Shown: positions 10,798 through 21,926, counted from the stretch's first letter. The stretch is DNA of 64,000 bases from Asparagopsis taxiformis (GCA_030407315.1 JALQPE010000653.1:1-64000), one strand, 5' to 3'. Translations and numbers: made by a program. The notes: a model not told the origin generated them from the sequence alone.

Positions 10798-11396
10798 CAT
10801 GTTCCTGACTTCCCAATTCCTTGCTCACCCTTCCCTAGGTGGGAGGGGGACGGAACTCTCAGCCCCTTACAGCGGAAGCCGTTTACCGGGGATTCTTACA
10901 GCAAAGTCATCGTTACGATGACTTTGCTGTAAGAAAGCGTTTCCATTACAGTGGCCAAGAATTTTTTCACCGGGTAAAAAAATCATGGCAGCTGTAATGA
11001 TTTATTTTCTTACAGCAAAGTCATCGTAACGATGACTTTGCTGTAAGGAAACGTTTCCATTGCAGTGGCCAAAGAAATTTTACCGGGTAAAAAATCAGCA
11101 AGAATTTTTACCGGGTGAAAAATCGTGGCTGCTGTAATGATTTATTTTCTTACAGCAAAGTCATCGTTACGATGACTTTGCTGTAAGAAAGCGTTTCAAT
11201 TACAGTGGCCAAGAATTTTTTTACCGGGTAAAAAATCATGGCTGCTGTAATGATTTATTTTCTTACAGCAAAGTCATCGTAACGATGACTTTGCTGTAAG
11301 CATCCCTGGTAAATTGCTTCCGCTGTAAGCGGCAGGGACTTCCGTCCTTTTCCGACCTAGGGAAGGGTGAGGAAGGAATTATGAAGTCAGGAAACA
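10798..11396. repeat. Large compound foldback (unit A)
   Basis: The outer arms GTTCCTGACTTCCCAATTCC (from about 10801) and GGAAGGAATTATGAAGTCAG (ending near 11390) pair across about 600 bp. Inside them are TTACAGCGGAAGC/GCTTCCGCTGTAA arms, and inside those are four copies of a 37-bp palindrome (TTACAGCAAAGTCATCG, central base, and its mirror) at 10896, 11010, 11150 and 11263. TTTACCGGGTAAAAAA motifs separate them. It is a hierarchy of palindromes nested within palindromes. Confidence 0.85.
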
Positions 11397-11399
11397 GGG

Positions 11400-12160
11400 T
11401 ATAGGAATGGTATGGACGGCTGTAGGCGGCATTAGGTAACACATTGTGTTGTTTACACCCGGTTTGAGCTGGGTGTTGTGTCTAGTATGGTTGGAGGAGT
11501 GTACGAAATTTCTACCACGTGGTCGGAAATGGTTCAATTTTCTCACGACAGAGATTCTGACTTTCGAAATTCAAACTCGTTAAAGTGGGCTGGAGTTGGT
11601 GTGAACACCTCCAGGACCTCTGGGAAGGATCTGGTAACACATGTCCTGTGACTGCACGCGGTTATCCTCTCTGAAATCAACCATAGATTATCGGAGGGCA
11701 AAATCTACTCTTGGTGCCTTGTGGCACATTGACAATACAAAACCGTCTGTTTCCAGTTTTTATATACTTTACTCTCGAGTAGATAGGATTTCAGCTGTCC
11801 AAGTAAAGAATGGGCCATATAAATGTTTCATTTCAACACAAGCATTGTGCAATTCAACCTCTTCCAGGTCCAAAAACTTGTCCAGAGTACACTTCCAGGC
11901 CATCGCCTGGGAGCGTACTCTGGACAATTTTTTGGACTAAGTGCACTTTCAAGTGCATGCACTTGGAGGCATCCAGTCCAAATCTACGTCGTTCCGACAA
12001 AGTTGAATTTTGGCCATGGCCGAAATTCATCATATCTGCAGTTGTGAGAATCTGATGACCAAAAATCGATGCATTCTGCCAGCCCTAATGCGCAAGCCAG
12101 AAGCTTTACGGACAGATAAAACACCTTTCTGTACTCCCCAGAGCCACTCCAGCCCTTATA
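11400..12160. repeat. Interspersed repeat block shared with 12680-13110, 13750-14190 and 14460-15137
   Basis: About 11400-11760 (with CACCTCCAGGACCTCTGG and CTCTGAAATCAACCATAG) recurs in diverged form at 12720-13080 and 13770-14150. About 11800-12160 (with GTTTCATTTCAACACAAGC, CTTGTCCAGAGTAC and CCAAAAATCGATGCATTCTG) recurs at 14520-14780 and, in its 3' part, as 172-bp tandem copies to 15137. Short open frames here are chance. The block is a diverged multi-copy unit of roughly 1 kb. Confidence 0.75.
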
Positions 12161-12230
12161 CACTACGGTGTTGAAAAGGGGGCCTCAGACAGTACGGTGA
12201 GACAGTGCTTTTTACTGCCTCACTGTACAA
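12161..12230 (+). repeat. Solo copy of the element's own left terminus
   Basis: CACTACGGTGTTGAAAAGGG followed by GGCCTCAGACAGTACGGTGA repeats the left end at 5649 almost exactly and is preceded by TA. No matching right terminus appears before 20198. It is therefore the remains of a related insertion, or an internal duplication of the end, inside the larger element. Confidence 0.88.
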
Positions 12231-12239
12231 TGATCTCCA

Positions 12240-13130
12240 GGAAGTAGGATATTCTCTAAGCCTAGCACGGGACAGAAAGATTGAAGCGTAGGCATGCAGA
12301 AGTATAGAGGCAATAGTATGTGTAGACTATGGCAGTGGTAGAAAAGTATTTCATGCACGAAAAGGACTGGTAGAGTGGCACTAGAGAAGTGATGCTTAGC
12401 AGGAAGGGATGTGGAGATGATGAAGGAGGACAACAGACATGAGATCGAGGGTTGAGACCAACGGCTTACAGACGGAGCAGTTTACCAGGGATGTTTACAG
12501 CAAAGTCATCGTTACGATGACTTTGCTGTAAGAAAACAATTCATTACAGTAGCCATGATTTTTTTACCGGGTAAAAAATTCCTGGCCACTGTAATGAAAA
12601 CGTTTTCTTACAGCAAAGTCATCGTAACGATGACTTTGCTGTAAGCATCCCTGGTAAACTGCCTCAGCTGTAAGCGGCTGGGAGCTTGGTCCCTCCCTCA
12701 CCTTGGGAAGGGTGAGCAAGGAATTGTGAAGCCGTAAAACATGGCAGAGGGATGGTTTGGACGGCTGTTAGCGGTGTTGGGGAGCACTCTGCGTCGTGCT
12801 AACCCAGTCTGGGCTGGGTGCCCTGCCTGGTACGGCGGGAGGAGTGCACAAAATTTCAAACACAATTTCCTCAAGAGTGAAATTCTGATTGTCGAAACTC
12901 AACCTCCCTAAAATGAACTAGAGCTGGCATGAGCACCTCCAGGACGTCTGGAAAGGTACTGACAGCACATTTTCGGAGCATTGGCGCAGCTGTTCTCTCT
13001 GAGATCAAGCATAGAGTATCCGTGGCCAGATTCTATTCCTGGTGCCGTGTGGCACAGTGACCACACCAAATCGCCCTTTTTAGCAGACTGTAGATTTGAG
13101 TTACTAGGAATCTAGCTGCCTTCAATACGA
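12240..13130. repeat. Diverged 0.9-1 kb repeat unit B with foldback
   Basis: Starts with GAAGTAGGATATTCTCTAAG and a polymorphic leader (GTGTAGACTATGGCAGTGG) also seen at 13142 and 14213. It contains a foldback at about 12462-12677 carrying the 37-bp palindrome at 12495 and 12608 between TTTACCAGGGAT and ATCCCTGGTAAA arms, and then the block described at 11400. Units B and C lie head-to-tail. Confidence 0.8.
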
Positions 13131-13139
13131 ACATAGTTG

Positions 13140-14195
13140 GTAAGTAGGCTAGCCTAGGATTGTAGGAAAATCAGGAAGGATGGGAGGGTAGGTATGCAGC
13201 AACATGAAGGGGATAGTATGAGTAGATTATGGCGGTGGTAGAGAAGGATTGCACTCACTGAAGGGTCGGCTGGAGTGACACCGGAGTCGACATAGAAGGG
13301 AGGTTGGGATAGGCTGGGATGAAGGAAGACAAGAGACATGAGAGAGAGGGTGAAGCCAGACCGCTTACAGCTGAGGCAGTTTACCGCGGGTGCTGACAGC
13401 AAAGTCATCGTTACGATGACTTTGCTGTAAGAAAAGAAAACATTACAGCAGGCACGTTTTTTTACCCGGTAAAAAAATTCTTGGTGATTTTTTACCCGGT
13501 AAAAATTCTTCGCCTACTGTAATGTTTCCTTTTCTTACAGCAAAGTCATCGTTACGATGACTTTGCTGTAAGAAAACGTTTCATTACAGTAGCCACGATT
13601 TTTTACCCGGTAAAAAAATTCTTGGTGATTTTTTCACCCGGTAAAATCCTTCGCCCACTGTAATGTTTTCTTTTCTTACAGCAAAGTCATCGTAACGATG
13701 ACTTTGCTGTAAGCATCCCTGGTAAACTGCCTCAGCTGTAAGCGGCTGGGAGCTTGGTCCCTCTCTCACTTTGGGAAGGGTGAGATAGGAATTTTGAAGT
13801 CGGGAACATTGTGGAAGGATGGTTTCGACGGCTTCGGGCGGCTTTGAAGAGCAATCTGTGTCTTGTTCACCCGGGCTGAACTACCTAAAAAGTTCAGTAT
13901 TGGGAGATCAGCACGGTAAATTTCGACCACCATTTTCTCACGACAGAGATTCTGGCGGTCGAAATTCAAACTCGTTAAAATGGACTAGAGTTGGTGTGAA
14001 CACCTCCAGGACCTCTGGAAAGGTACTACCTGCACATTTTCCGAGGCTACAAGAAGCCGGTCTCTCCAATATCAAGCATAGATTATCGGTGCGCAAAATC
14101 TACTCCTGGTGCTGTGTAGCACATTGACTATACAAAACCGTCCGTTTTCCGTTATAATAAACTATACTCTCAAGTAGGTAGGAATCTAGATATTC
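13140..14195. repeat. Diverged 1-kb repeat unit C with foldback
   Basis: Same plan as unit B. The leader starts at 13140. A foldback at 13364-13745 has CGCTTACAGCTGAGGCAG and CTGCCTCAGCTGTAAGCG arms, three 37-bp palindromes (13394 with one mismatch, 13535, 13676) and TTTTTTACCCGGTAAAAA spacers. The shared 3' block runs to about 14190. A partial leader of a further unit follows at 14200-14440. Confidence 0.8.
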
Positions 14196-14619
14196 ACCTT
14201 ACATCGATGGTTATGAAGTAGGTTAGCCTAGGACTGAAGGACAGAAGGTAAAGGATAGGATGGTAGGCATGGGGTAAAATGAATGTGGTGGTATGAGTAG
14301 AATACGGAAGTGGTAGACAGGTATTTAATGCACAGGAGGGGCGTGTGAAGTGACACCAGAGGCGCGGTGCGTCACAGGAAGGAAGACTGGAATGATGAAG
14401 GAGAACTAGAGGCATGAGAGATAGGTTGTTGAGGCATGCTTCTAGCTCTATTATATAACTACATTGCTCCTCTATAGGCTACGCAATCCATTCCAGCAGT
14501 TCTAGTTAAAAATGGACTATATGAATGTTTCATTTCAATATCAGCATTGTGCAGTTGAGCCTCTTCAAGGTCCGAAAACTTGTCCAGAGTACGCTTCCAG
14601 GCCACTTGAAGGCATCCAG

Positions 14620-15137
14620 AACACTTGCACTTCGTTCTTGCAAAGTTCAATTTTGGCTATCACATCTCCAGTTGTGGGAGTCTGGTGACCAAAAGTCGAT
14701 GCATTCTGGAATCCCTACCACGCAATTCAACAGCTTTACGGACACATAAAACACTTTTCCGTACTCCCTAGAGCCACTCCAGCCCTTACGGATCACTTAC
14801 ACTTCGTTCCGACAAAGTTCAATTTTGGCCATCACATCTTCAGTTGTGGGAATCTGGTGACCAAAACTCGATGCATTCTGTCAGCCCTAATGCGCAAGCC
14901 AGCAGCTTTACGAACTCATAGAACACTTTTCCGTACTCCCTAGACCCACTCCAACCCTTACAGACCACTTGCACATAATTCGGACAAAGTTCCATTTTGA
15001 CCATCACATCTCCAGTTGTGGGAATCTGGTGACCAAAAATCGATGAATTATACCAACCCTTCCACGCAAGCGAGAAAGCTTGAGTGCAATTAAAACAAGT
15101 TTTAGTACTCCCTAGAACCACCCCAACCGTTTCAGAC
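14620..15137. repeat. About 172-bp tandem repeat, three copies
   Basis: Copies start near 14620, 14793 and 14966. Each carries CAGTTGTGGGAATCTGGTGA, an ATCGATG-like word and TTCCGTACTCCCTAGA. A fourth related copy is at about 11985-12155. Copies differ by scattered substitutions, so the array is not recent. Confidence 0.8.
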
Positions 15138-15246
15138 CACTTTGCAGCCTTTTTCGCGAGGTCCGAAATCGTCTCCTTCTTCTTCCCGAGTGAGAAACAT
15201 CAGTCCCTCTCATATGCTTACAGAGAAGTTGGTTTACCATGGTTTC

Positions 15247-15528
15247 TTACAGCAAAGTCATCGTAACGATGACTTTGCTGTAATGTTTTGTTTTCTTACA
15301 GCAAAGTCATCGTTACGATGACTTTGCTGTAATGTTTTGTTTTCTTACAGCAAAGTCATCGTTACGATGACTTTGCTGTAATGTTTTGTTTTCTTACAGC
15401 AAAGTCATCGTTACGATGACTTTGCTGTAATGTTTTGTTTTCTTACAGCAAAGTCATCGTTACGATGACTTTGCTGTAATGTTTTGTTTTCTTACAGCAA
15501 AGTCATCGTTACGATGACTTTGCTGTAA
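15247..15528. repeat. Tandem array of six 37-bp perfect palindromes, 49-bp period
   Basis: Six copies of the 37-bp palindrome (arm TTACAGCAAAGTCATCGT, one central base, mirrored arm) start at 15247, 15296, 15345, 15394, 15443 and 15492, separated by the 12-bp spacer TGTTTTGTTTTC. The copies are identical except for the central base in the first. Single copies of the same palindrome sit in the foldbacks at 10896-13712. It is not a CRISPR array: the spacers are all the same. Confidence 0.97.
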
Positions 15529-15559
15529 GCAACCGGGGTAAACTGCCTTTGCTGTAAGA

Positions 15560-18240
15560 AAACTGAATAGCAGTTCCGACAGCTTGTCCTGAGAAAGCAA
15601 ATCCGCCTTAACGATGACTTTGCTGTAAGAAAACACAGTAATTACAGTTCCGACAGCTTGTCCTGAAAACCCGTCCTCCCACATAAGTTTATATTCTGTT
15701 ACCTACCCTAGAGCTCTAATGACGTGCCCAGTCCCAAGTTTCGTACCTGGTGCTGGGCAGAATGGCTAATTAGCGTACTTCATTCTAAGGATGAAGTCGA
15801 CATTCTGTCGCGTCTGCAGCCATAACATGCTGTTGGCGCCGATTACAGCGGTGATTACACCGTTTGTGACGTAGCCATCGGCGCCGATGATTTATGCGCC
15901 GTAACACTTCAACGCGCCTACCACACACGCAATGTACTGTCATATTAGGTTTTCTCAAATCCTCGTCCGCCCACACGCTCAATTCATGCATGCATTCCCT
16001 CACCGCCTTCCACTCGCGTCACACGCACCCTTTCGCCCGTCTAAATGCCCCCTTGCCTTGACATCCCTCATATATCAACTGGTTCGACTCGCACGGCGTT
16101 GGTCCACTTAGCATGACCATAGTCGCCGCGCCCATTCTTCGACCACATTCGCCGTCCAGTCGCGCCCAATCCCAACTGCCGCACACATACATAAACGAGC
16201 TTCCCATGATCACTTCCGCCCGGGCTGTCCCAACGGGCATACGATGCCATCCATACTCTGTCCGCAGATGAGCTCAACTCCCTTGTGCCAATCACTTGAC
16301 GCCATTCGCACCTTCCACACACCCACCTCGCTGTTTCTTACTATCCTTCACACACACCTCGCTCCTGCCCAATCACATCTTCCAGTCTGTCACACTCGGT
16401 GATGCCAATCCGTCCCAGTAACGAGGTCGCAATATCGTCGACCTCGCTATTGAGACAATGTAAACAAAGAGGTTTTTCACCACACCCTGTGATCCATGAC
16501 TTGACCAACTGAGACCGTGAGCCGGATAACGTTGAAATGTTTATTCTTGAACTGCATCTTGAGATGTATTGAACACTTGCGCAGCAGTCCCCCATCCCTG
16601 GACAGCGAGCCAGTCGTTGCACTCGGGTGTCAATCAAGTGAATGCAGTGTGTCAACGTGCCTTGTACAAAAACTTGGACCGGCTCTTGCGCCCCTGCCAC
16701 TGCTCAAGCGTATCCAGATACTTGAGTGTGCCAGTCCAGAGTCTTAATATTCAGGTTGATGCATGTGAGCTGCCAAAATAGTCCAAATGGAACATATGAC
16801 GATTTACGCCGAACAAACATGTTGTCCTGCACAGCGTTGTTCTCTAGTGTTGCGCACTACACCATCTATCCCTTACTATCTAAACGAACAGCTTAAAAAT
16901 GCTACATCTACAAGCACCAGTGGTGGACTGGGCTCGTCTGTCTTCCAAGAGTTTCCAGAATGGGATGTGGATATGGTTATGACTTCAACGACAACAGCGT
17001 GTGGTGAATGATGAGCGAAAAGTTTGTTTACTCGTTGCTTTCACTCGCAGTCTGCCCTGCGTCATGGTGCAATGCGATACAAATTGCTACTGGGAAAGAA
17101 GCTTTACAGAGTGAGGCAATGGTAAGGTGTCGGATACATACCGACGCTTCTCATACAAAGCTATATTTGTAAAAGTCAGTAGTATACAGTGTACGTGAGC
17201 ATTGCATTGCATCGCATCTAGTAAGCGCGCACACGAACGCACAAATACAGATGCACGCACTGGCGATTGATTCACAACGAGCGCAACTAGTCCACAACAA
17301 CCATTTGATTGAAGCTCTCCGGGTGATTCTAGCAGCAACGCATCTGCAATGGTTACGACACTAAGCTGTTGGAAAGGACCTGCAAGCAAGTTTCAAACAC
17401 AAGGCCACACCAGCAGCAGAAAGAAAAAGTACATTTGTAATGAAATGCCACCGATATATTGCCTCCATCTTGGTTTCAGTGTTAGTTTGTGTAGAGCTGC
17501 CGCTGTGGTGAATAAGAGCGTTCCGTGTTTCAACAAGCGTATTAAGAAATACATATGTGACTGTGAGCGACATGCGGTGGCATGTTGTTGCGTTACAGAC
17601 GGTTAGATGATGATGTGAGGGAAGCAGCGATGCAAGAACTAGGCGCACATGTAACGCCAACAAAGATGCACACTGTGTTGCATTGAGAGTGCTGCGCGAT
17701 GTTGGGGCGAGAGAGGAGGTCGACGTGGTGCAGACATCACACATCATTCCATTCAATTATATTCCACCAATACCCGTCAGGTGTATAGAAACTGTATGAT
17801 TTCTCCCCAGACTCATCTCCCATCACTCCAGTAATCCCACTATCACCATTCCCACTCACGTTTCCATGGTACTCATGTACGTCACACATAGCGTAACCCG
17901 TCATCTTCTTAGGACCAGGATTGGACAAAGCAGTGGCGTCTTGGAGTCACCGGGACACCATCTGAGAGGTAGGAGTCTCCCCGACTGGTACTGTGACGAA
18001 TGTGAACCACATCGGGGGTCATCGTAGTTGACTGTGTAGAGCTCATCGCCATCCCCTCGCTTAGTATCGAGCATAGCTTGTGAAATTCTAGGAAGCTTAC
18101 TTGAATTAGATACATTTTTCAGTCCTAATGTTTGTCCATAAAGCTAGGCTCCTCTTCGGCAGTAGGCACGAGACCGAAATGGGTGAATTGACTCGTGAGA
18201 AAGCGAGCAGACGTATCAATCTTTCCGTAACTAGTGACAT
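15560..18240. other. Interior of TIR element, no intact gene recognised
   Basis: Several 60-130-codon frames exist on both strands (for example 16341-16700, 17087-17389 and 17361-17756, all minus), but none shows a domain I can name. Those on the minus strand at 17087-17756 lie downstream of the karyopherin-like fragments and could be further decayed exons of the same gene. That is conjecture. Confidence 0.4.
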
Positions 18241-18245
18241 CGTAA

Positions 18246-18931
18246 TCATATCGTTGAAATAACACGTGTGAGATTAATGGTGTGACCAGTAAAGATGCAT
18301 GTACAAACGGATTGCAATGACAGTTGGAAGAACTGCCGGGTCGCTCGAATAGGCCTTCCAGGCTTGCAAAAAAGTGAGAACGGCACGCGCATTACGCAAC
18401 GCCGCACGGTTGAGACAGGCGGGAAGATTGACATGCAAAATGGCCAGCATAAACAGGGAGGTCTGCAGAACAACGTGGACATTTTGTGCACAAAAGCGGT
18501 GCAAAAGCTGTGTCTCGGCGTGTCGAAACTCGAGCACGACCGCCGACATGACGTGAAAAATGTGCACGTGTTCCTCAGAGAAGACGCGACGGAGGTCGAG
18601 CCACCTAGAGTCGCGCAGTGACGATCACACATTTGCCATCGCAAAGTGGCACGCGTGCGCGAAGAAAAAGAGCCCGGAGGTGGTGAAGGGGGAGCGCGAG
18701 CGCGAGAAGCGGGATTCAAAAGGCGTCAATGCGCTGTGCGTCATCGGTGAACATCAACCAATCGGTTTGGAAGCGACGATGCAGCGTGGTAGCGACGAAC
18801 AGAAGCGCGTGTGGCGTCGCATTGGTGTCAATCAATTGCGTGCGTATGGACTGTGCGGATTGCCAACTACGCAAGGCGATGAGATAACGATCCGCTTGCG
18901 ATACTTGTTTGCCACGGTCGAGTGTGGTCAA
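18246..18931 (-). pseudogene. Importin-13/transportin-3-like gene fragment, broken
   Basis: The minus-strand frame 18931-18716 contains ALRSWQSAQ, then ALLFVATTLHRRFQTDW and DDAQRIDAF. This follows the pattern of the N-terminal HEAT repeats of importin-13/transportin-3/Mtr10 karyopherins, where a W-x-S segment is followed by an F-A-A-Q-T-hydrophobic-K-Q-x helix. A stop follows, and a shifted minus frame (18567-18274, MHIFHVMSAVVLEFRHAETQ) continues with helix-like sequence. Frame changes and stops exclude a working protein. Family assignment is by recalled resemblance only. Confidence 0.4.
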
Positions 18932-18942
18932 TTGACCACACT
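18921..18942. repeat. 22-bp perfect palindrome at a rearrangement point
   Basis: AGTGTGGTCA followed by ATTGACCACA and CT is perfectly self-complementary over 22 bases. It sits exactly at the 5' edge of the minus-strand karyopherin-like fragment, where an inversion appears to have occurred. Confidence 0.85.
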
Positions 18943-19232
18943 AGCATTAATGCTACTTGCACATTGGCGAGAGTGAACTGATGATTGGTTGTCATGAATT
19001 GTGGTTGGCGGCTTGATCCATGAAATTTTTTGTTGGATATATTGTTGAAAGCGTGTGTTTTGTGGCGTGAGGCGTTTGGAAAATCTTGCAATCAGCCTTT
19101 CTGTGCGCCAGAAAAACCCATTTCCGAACAGCTGTCTCAACACACGTTCTGCTCGACAATTGGCTGTTTCGCATACTGGCGATGTTCACATTGTCAGCAT
19201 CTCTCACACATGTACAAGTCGCAGGATTCAAC

Positions 19233-19310
19233 ATGGAGACGGCACCAGAGGAGATAACAGCTGTTTACGCTTTGGTTCACTCGGCGCATCGCGACTATGA
19301 TCGCAAATAG
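19233..19310 (+). pseudogene. Karyopherin-like N-terminal piece in opposite orientation
   Basis: A 25-codon frame from ATG 19233 reads METAPEEITAVYALVHSAHR and ends DYDRK before a stop. It has the look of the first helix of a transportin-3-like protein and would join logically to the minus-strand fragment (which begins LDRGKQVSQADRY). The coding strand flips between them, so an inversion of about 300-400 bp is the simplest explanation. The short word GCAAA is present at both junctions. Confidence 0.35.
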
Positions 19311-19319
19311 CTCTCGAAT

Positions 19320-19824
19320 TGAGAAAGTAATCAACTATGGAACACTCTTCCGTATCTGTTTCAGTTCCTTCACGGAAGCCTCAGTGATTAGCTCGAAAAG
19401 CTCTTTCTGCACCAATTTTGTGCATCGCTGCTCCCATTCGTGAACTCCTATTTATTCCCAACTTCCGTTCGGAAATTGAGGAATATGACGTCACATTCCT
19501 CAGCGATTGCAGGCCCTTCAGCACGATTCTAATTGTCATCGCACTAAAATCGATAGTGTCATCTCCTATCCCAACTGACATAAACATGATTCTATTCTCT
19601 ATTGGCAGAATAGGCTTCACTGAGACTAGAAACCTCAATCCCATTCTAGGTCGGTCGATCTGCTATCCTCTTTCATTTATCCTCCCTCGTACTAACTTCG
19701 CTACCTACAAATATCTGTAAAGCTCGACCACAATTACTATCTTCGTATACCACACACCATTACACCATTCCAATATTTACCTTCACACCAACACTATGCT
19801 CCATATTTCCTCTCAAGTCCACTC
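19320..19824. other. Interior of TIR element, nothing recognised
   Basis: About 500 bp with a 100-codon plus-strand frame (19418-19720) and an opposing minus frame. Neither has recognisable content. Confidence 0.4.
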
Positions 19825-20185
19825 CACGAGACAGTGTTGTGAACCAATACACGGTACTACCCGCAGACAATACAATTTGCTATCTACACTACTGTCTACA
19901 GATTTACCCAGACAGTGCAGTAATACAATACAATGCACTGCCTCAGACAGTAAAATGTACTGTCTGCACATACTGTCTGGCGGCAACACTTCCGGACAGT
20001 AAAATTTACTGTTCTGGACAGTAAATTTTACTGTTTTTGGTACTGCCCAGATTTCGTGCCAGTTTATTGCTGCAGCAGTATTCTGAAATTTCCAGACAGT
20101 AAATTTTACTGTCTCCGCGCACTGTCTTGGCCAGACAGTAATTTTTACTGTCTCAGACAGTAAATTTACTGTCTTTTTTCATTCC
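19825..20185. repeat. Right subterminal ACAGT/ACTGT cluster
   Basis: Motifs such as CAGACAGTAAATTTACTGTC, GACAGTAAAATTTACTGT and GGACAGTAAATTTTACTGT recur in both orientations up to the right terminus. They match the left cluster in motif but are not a tandem array. Confidence 0.8.
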
Positions 20186-20198
20186 CAACACCGTAGTG
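20186..20198 (-). repeat. Right terminal inverted repeat of the 14.55-kb element
   Basis: CAACACCGTAGTG, the exact inverse of 5649-5661, followed by the duplicated TA at 20199-20200 and then retroelement codons. Confidence 0.95.
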
Positions 20199-20200
20199 TA

Positions 20201-21901
20201 AAGAGTTTCTTTTCGAAAGCCAAGTTGAGTCGAAAAGAAGCGAGATGGTTGGAAACTCTAGGTAACTTTGGTATATTCCCGATAACCCTCAAACCTGGAA
20301 AGATTCATGTATTGGGTGATGTTTTATCAAGGGCTCCTCACGTTATAACTGGGCGAAATGCTTCATTTAGCAATATTGAAGTACCTGAAATCAATTTTGA
20401 GGACATTGTAACCCGATATGATGATGACCAGTTCTTCGGACCAGAGGTAAGAGCCATGGAAGGAGATTTTCCTGAAGATGAGATTCAGAAACGGAAACTG
20501 GAAAAGATCATACCATTGTTTTGTCGTGAACGGGCGAGGCTATTTTACAATGGAAAGTTGTGTGTACCGAGAAGGTCTGTGTCCAGTATTTTGCAAATGG
20601 CACATGACTCTAGGATAAGCGGTCATTTCAAGTTCTTGAAGACGCTAGCAAGACTTGAAAAATTCCACTGGAGACACAAAGCCCGAGATGTCCGGAAGTA
20701 TGTGGAGGGATGCATGAAGTGTCAGCAATACAAAGACTCTAATCAGAAGAAGTTGACTGATCCAACTTCTTTAGAGATTCCTGAGAGAAGATGGGGATCT
20801 CTAGCAACCGACTTTATCGTAAGTCTACCCAAGACAAAAGACGGTTATGATGCCATAACTACCTGGGTAGACCGGTTGACGAGAAGAGTTCATTTTATCA
20901 AGTCAAGAGGTACTGACACTGCTGAGGATGTTGCGAATGCATTCTTCTCCAACATATTCAAGCTTCATGGACTTCCTGACAATGTGGTATCGGATCGAGA
21001 TAGAAAGTTTACATCCAAGTTTTGGGATTGTTTGATGGAACTATGTGGCGTTAAGCTCAAGATGTCTACGAGCAGGCACCCACAGACGGATGGCACGTCC
21101 GAAATCATGAATCGGATGATTGAGAACTATCTTCGGTGCTATTGTTCCTATAACCAAGACAATTGGGATGAACTTCTACCATCTGCAGAGTTTTCCTACA
21201 ATTCTGCTGTTTCTGAAGATCTAGGTATGTCCCCTTTTGAGCTGGACCTGGGATGGATTCCAAAGTCTCCTTTGGACTTTGTGTCTGGAAATGAGATACC
21301 TGTGCAAAGTGTTGAGGAATTCAAGAAACGGCTTACAGATTCTCTTGAAGATGCTAAGTACTCTTACAACATTGCGAAAGCAGCACAGAGTGCGTATGCC
21401 TCCAGAAAGTTCAAGGATCCAGACTATAGGGTGGGATCCAAGTTATGGATTAACAGGTCTTTGTTCAGGGATGCATACTCCCAGTCTCAGGAAAAGGAGA
21501 AGTTGACAGCAAGACGTTTTGGACCGTTTGTTGTGAAGGAATTGATTGGCAAAAATGCAGTTAGGTTGGATCTTCCTGATCATATCAAGATTCATCCTGT
21601 TGTTAATGTCAGCCACACAATTCCTCAAATAGAACAACCGAGTGATATTGCTGCTCCAATACCTCCTGTACCGGCCCCTGTCCCTGCTATTGAAGGTGAT
21701 GAAATCGAGGTTGAAGCGATCTTGAATCATAGAAAAAGAGGACGAGGATATCAGTTCCTAACCTTGATGAAAGGTAGTCCTACTCATGATGCTTCATGGC
21801 AACCTACGAGGGATTTCATAGACAGAGATGGCACGAAGACTGGAATATGGTTAGAATACATCCGGAAGAAGAATATTCTACCGGAATATCATGATGAATA
21901 A
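20201..21901 (+). pseudogene. pol: Ty3 pol fragment (RNase H end, integrase, chromodomain; copy 1)
   Basis: Resumes the pol frame interrupted at 5648, with codons in phase once the insert is removed. It encodes the end of RNase H, the integrase H2C2 zinc region (GHFKFLKTLARLEKFHWRHK to GCMKCQQ), the D,D-35-E core, and a C-terminal chromodomain (EVEAILNHRKRGRG). It is uninterrupted and differs from copy 2 by one silent-looking change in integrase and one near the chromodomain end. As a separated fragment it is not expected to be translated as pol. Confidence 0.92.
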
Positions 21902-21926
21902 CTAAGTTGATGAGGACATCAACAGT

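Larger units (their letters stand above)
5649..20198. mobile_element. 14.55-kb TIR element with TA target duplication, nested in Ty3 copy 1
   Basis: The insert begins CACTACGGTGTTG (5649-5661) and ends CAACACCGTAGTG (20186-20198), perfect 13-bp inverted termini. The empty site is known from Ty3 copy 2, which reads ...GTGCTAAAGAG; here it reads GTGCTA|element|TAAAGAG, so TA was duplicated. Inside each terminus are dense ACAGT/ACTGT arrays. No intact transposase is visible; the interior holds repeats, a decayed gene and broken gene fragments. The CACTA-like tip recalls CACTA elements, but a 2-bp TA duplication is more typical of Tc1/mariner-like families, so the superfamily is unassigned. It is probably non-autonomous or carries an unrecognised transposase. 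Confidence 0.9.

Noticed and set aside
15247..15528. Regular repeat-spacer array resembling CRISPR
   Set aside because: The spacers are all the same 12 bases and each repeat is a complete palindrome, in a eukaryotic chromosome with no cas genes.
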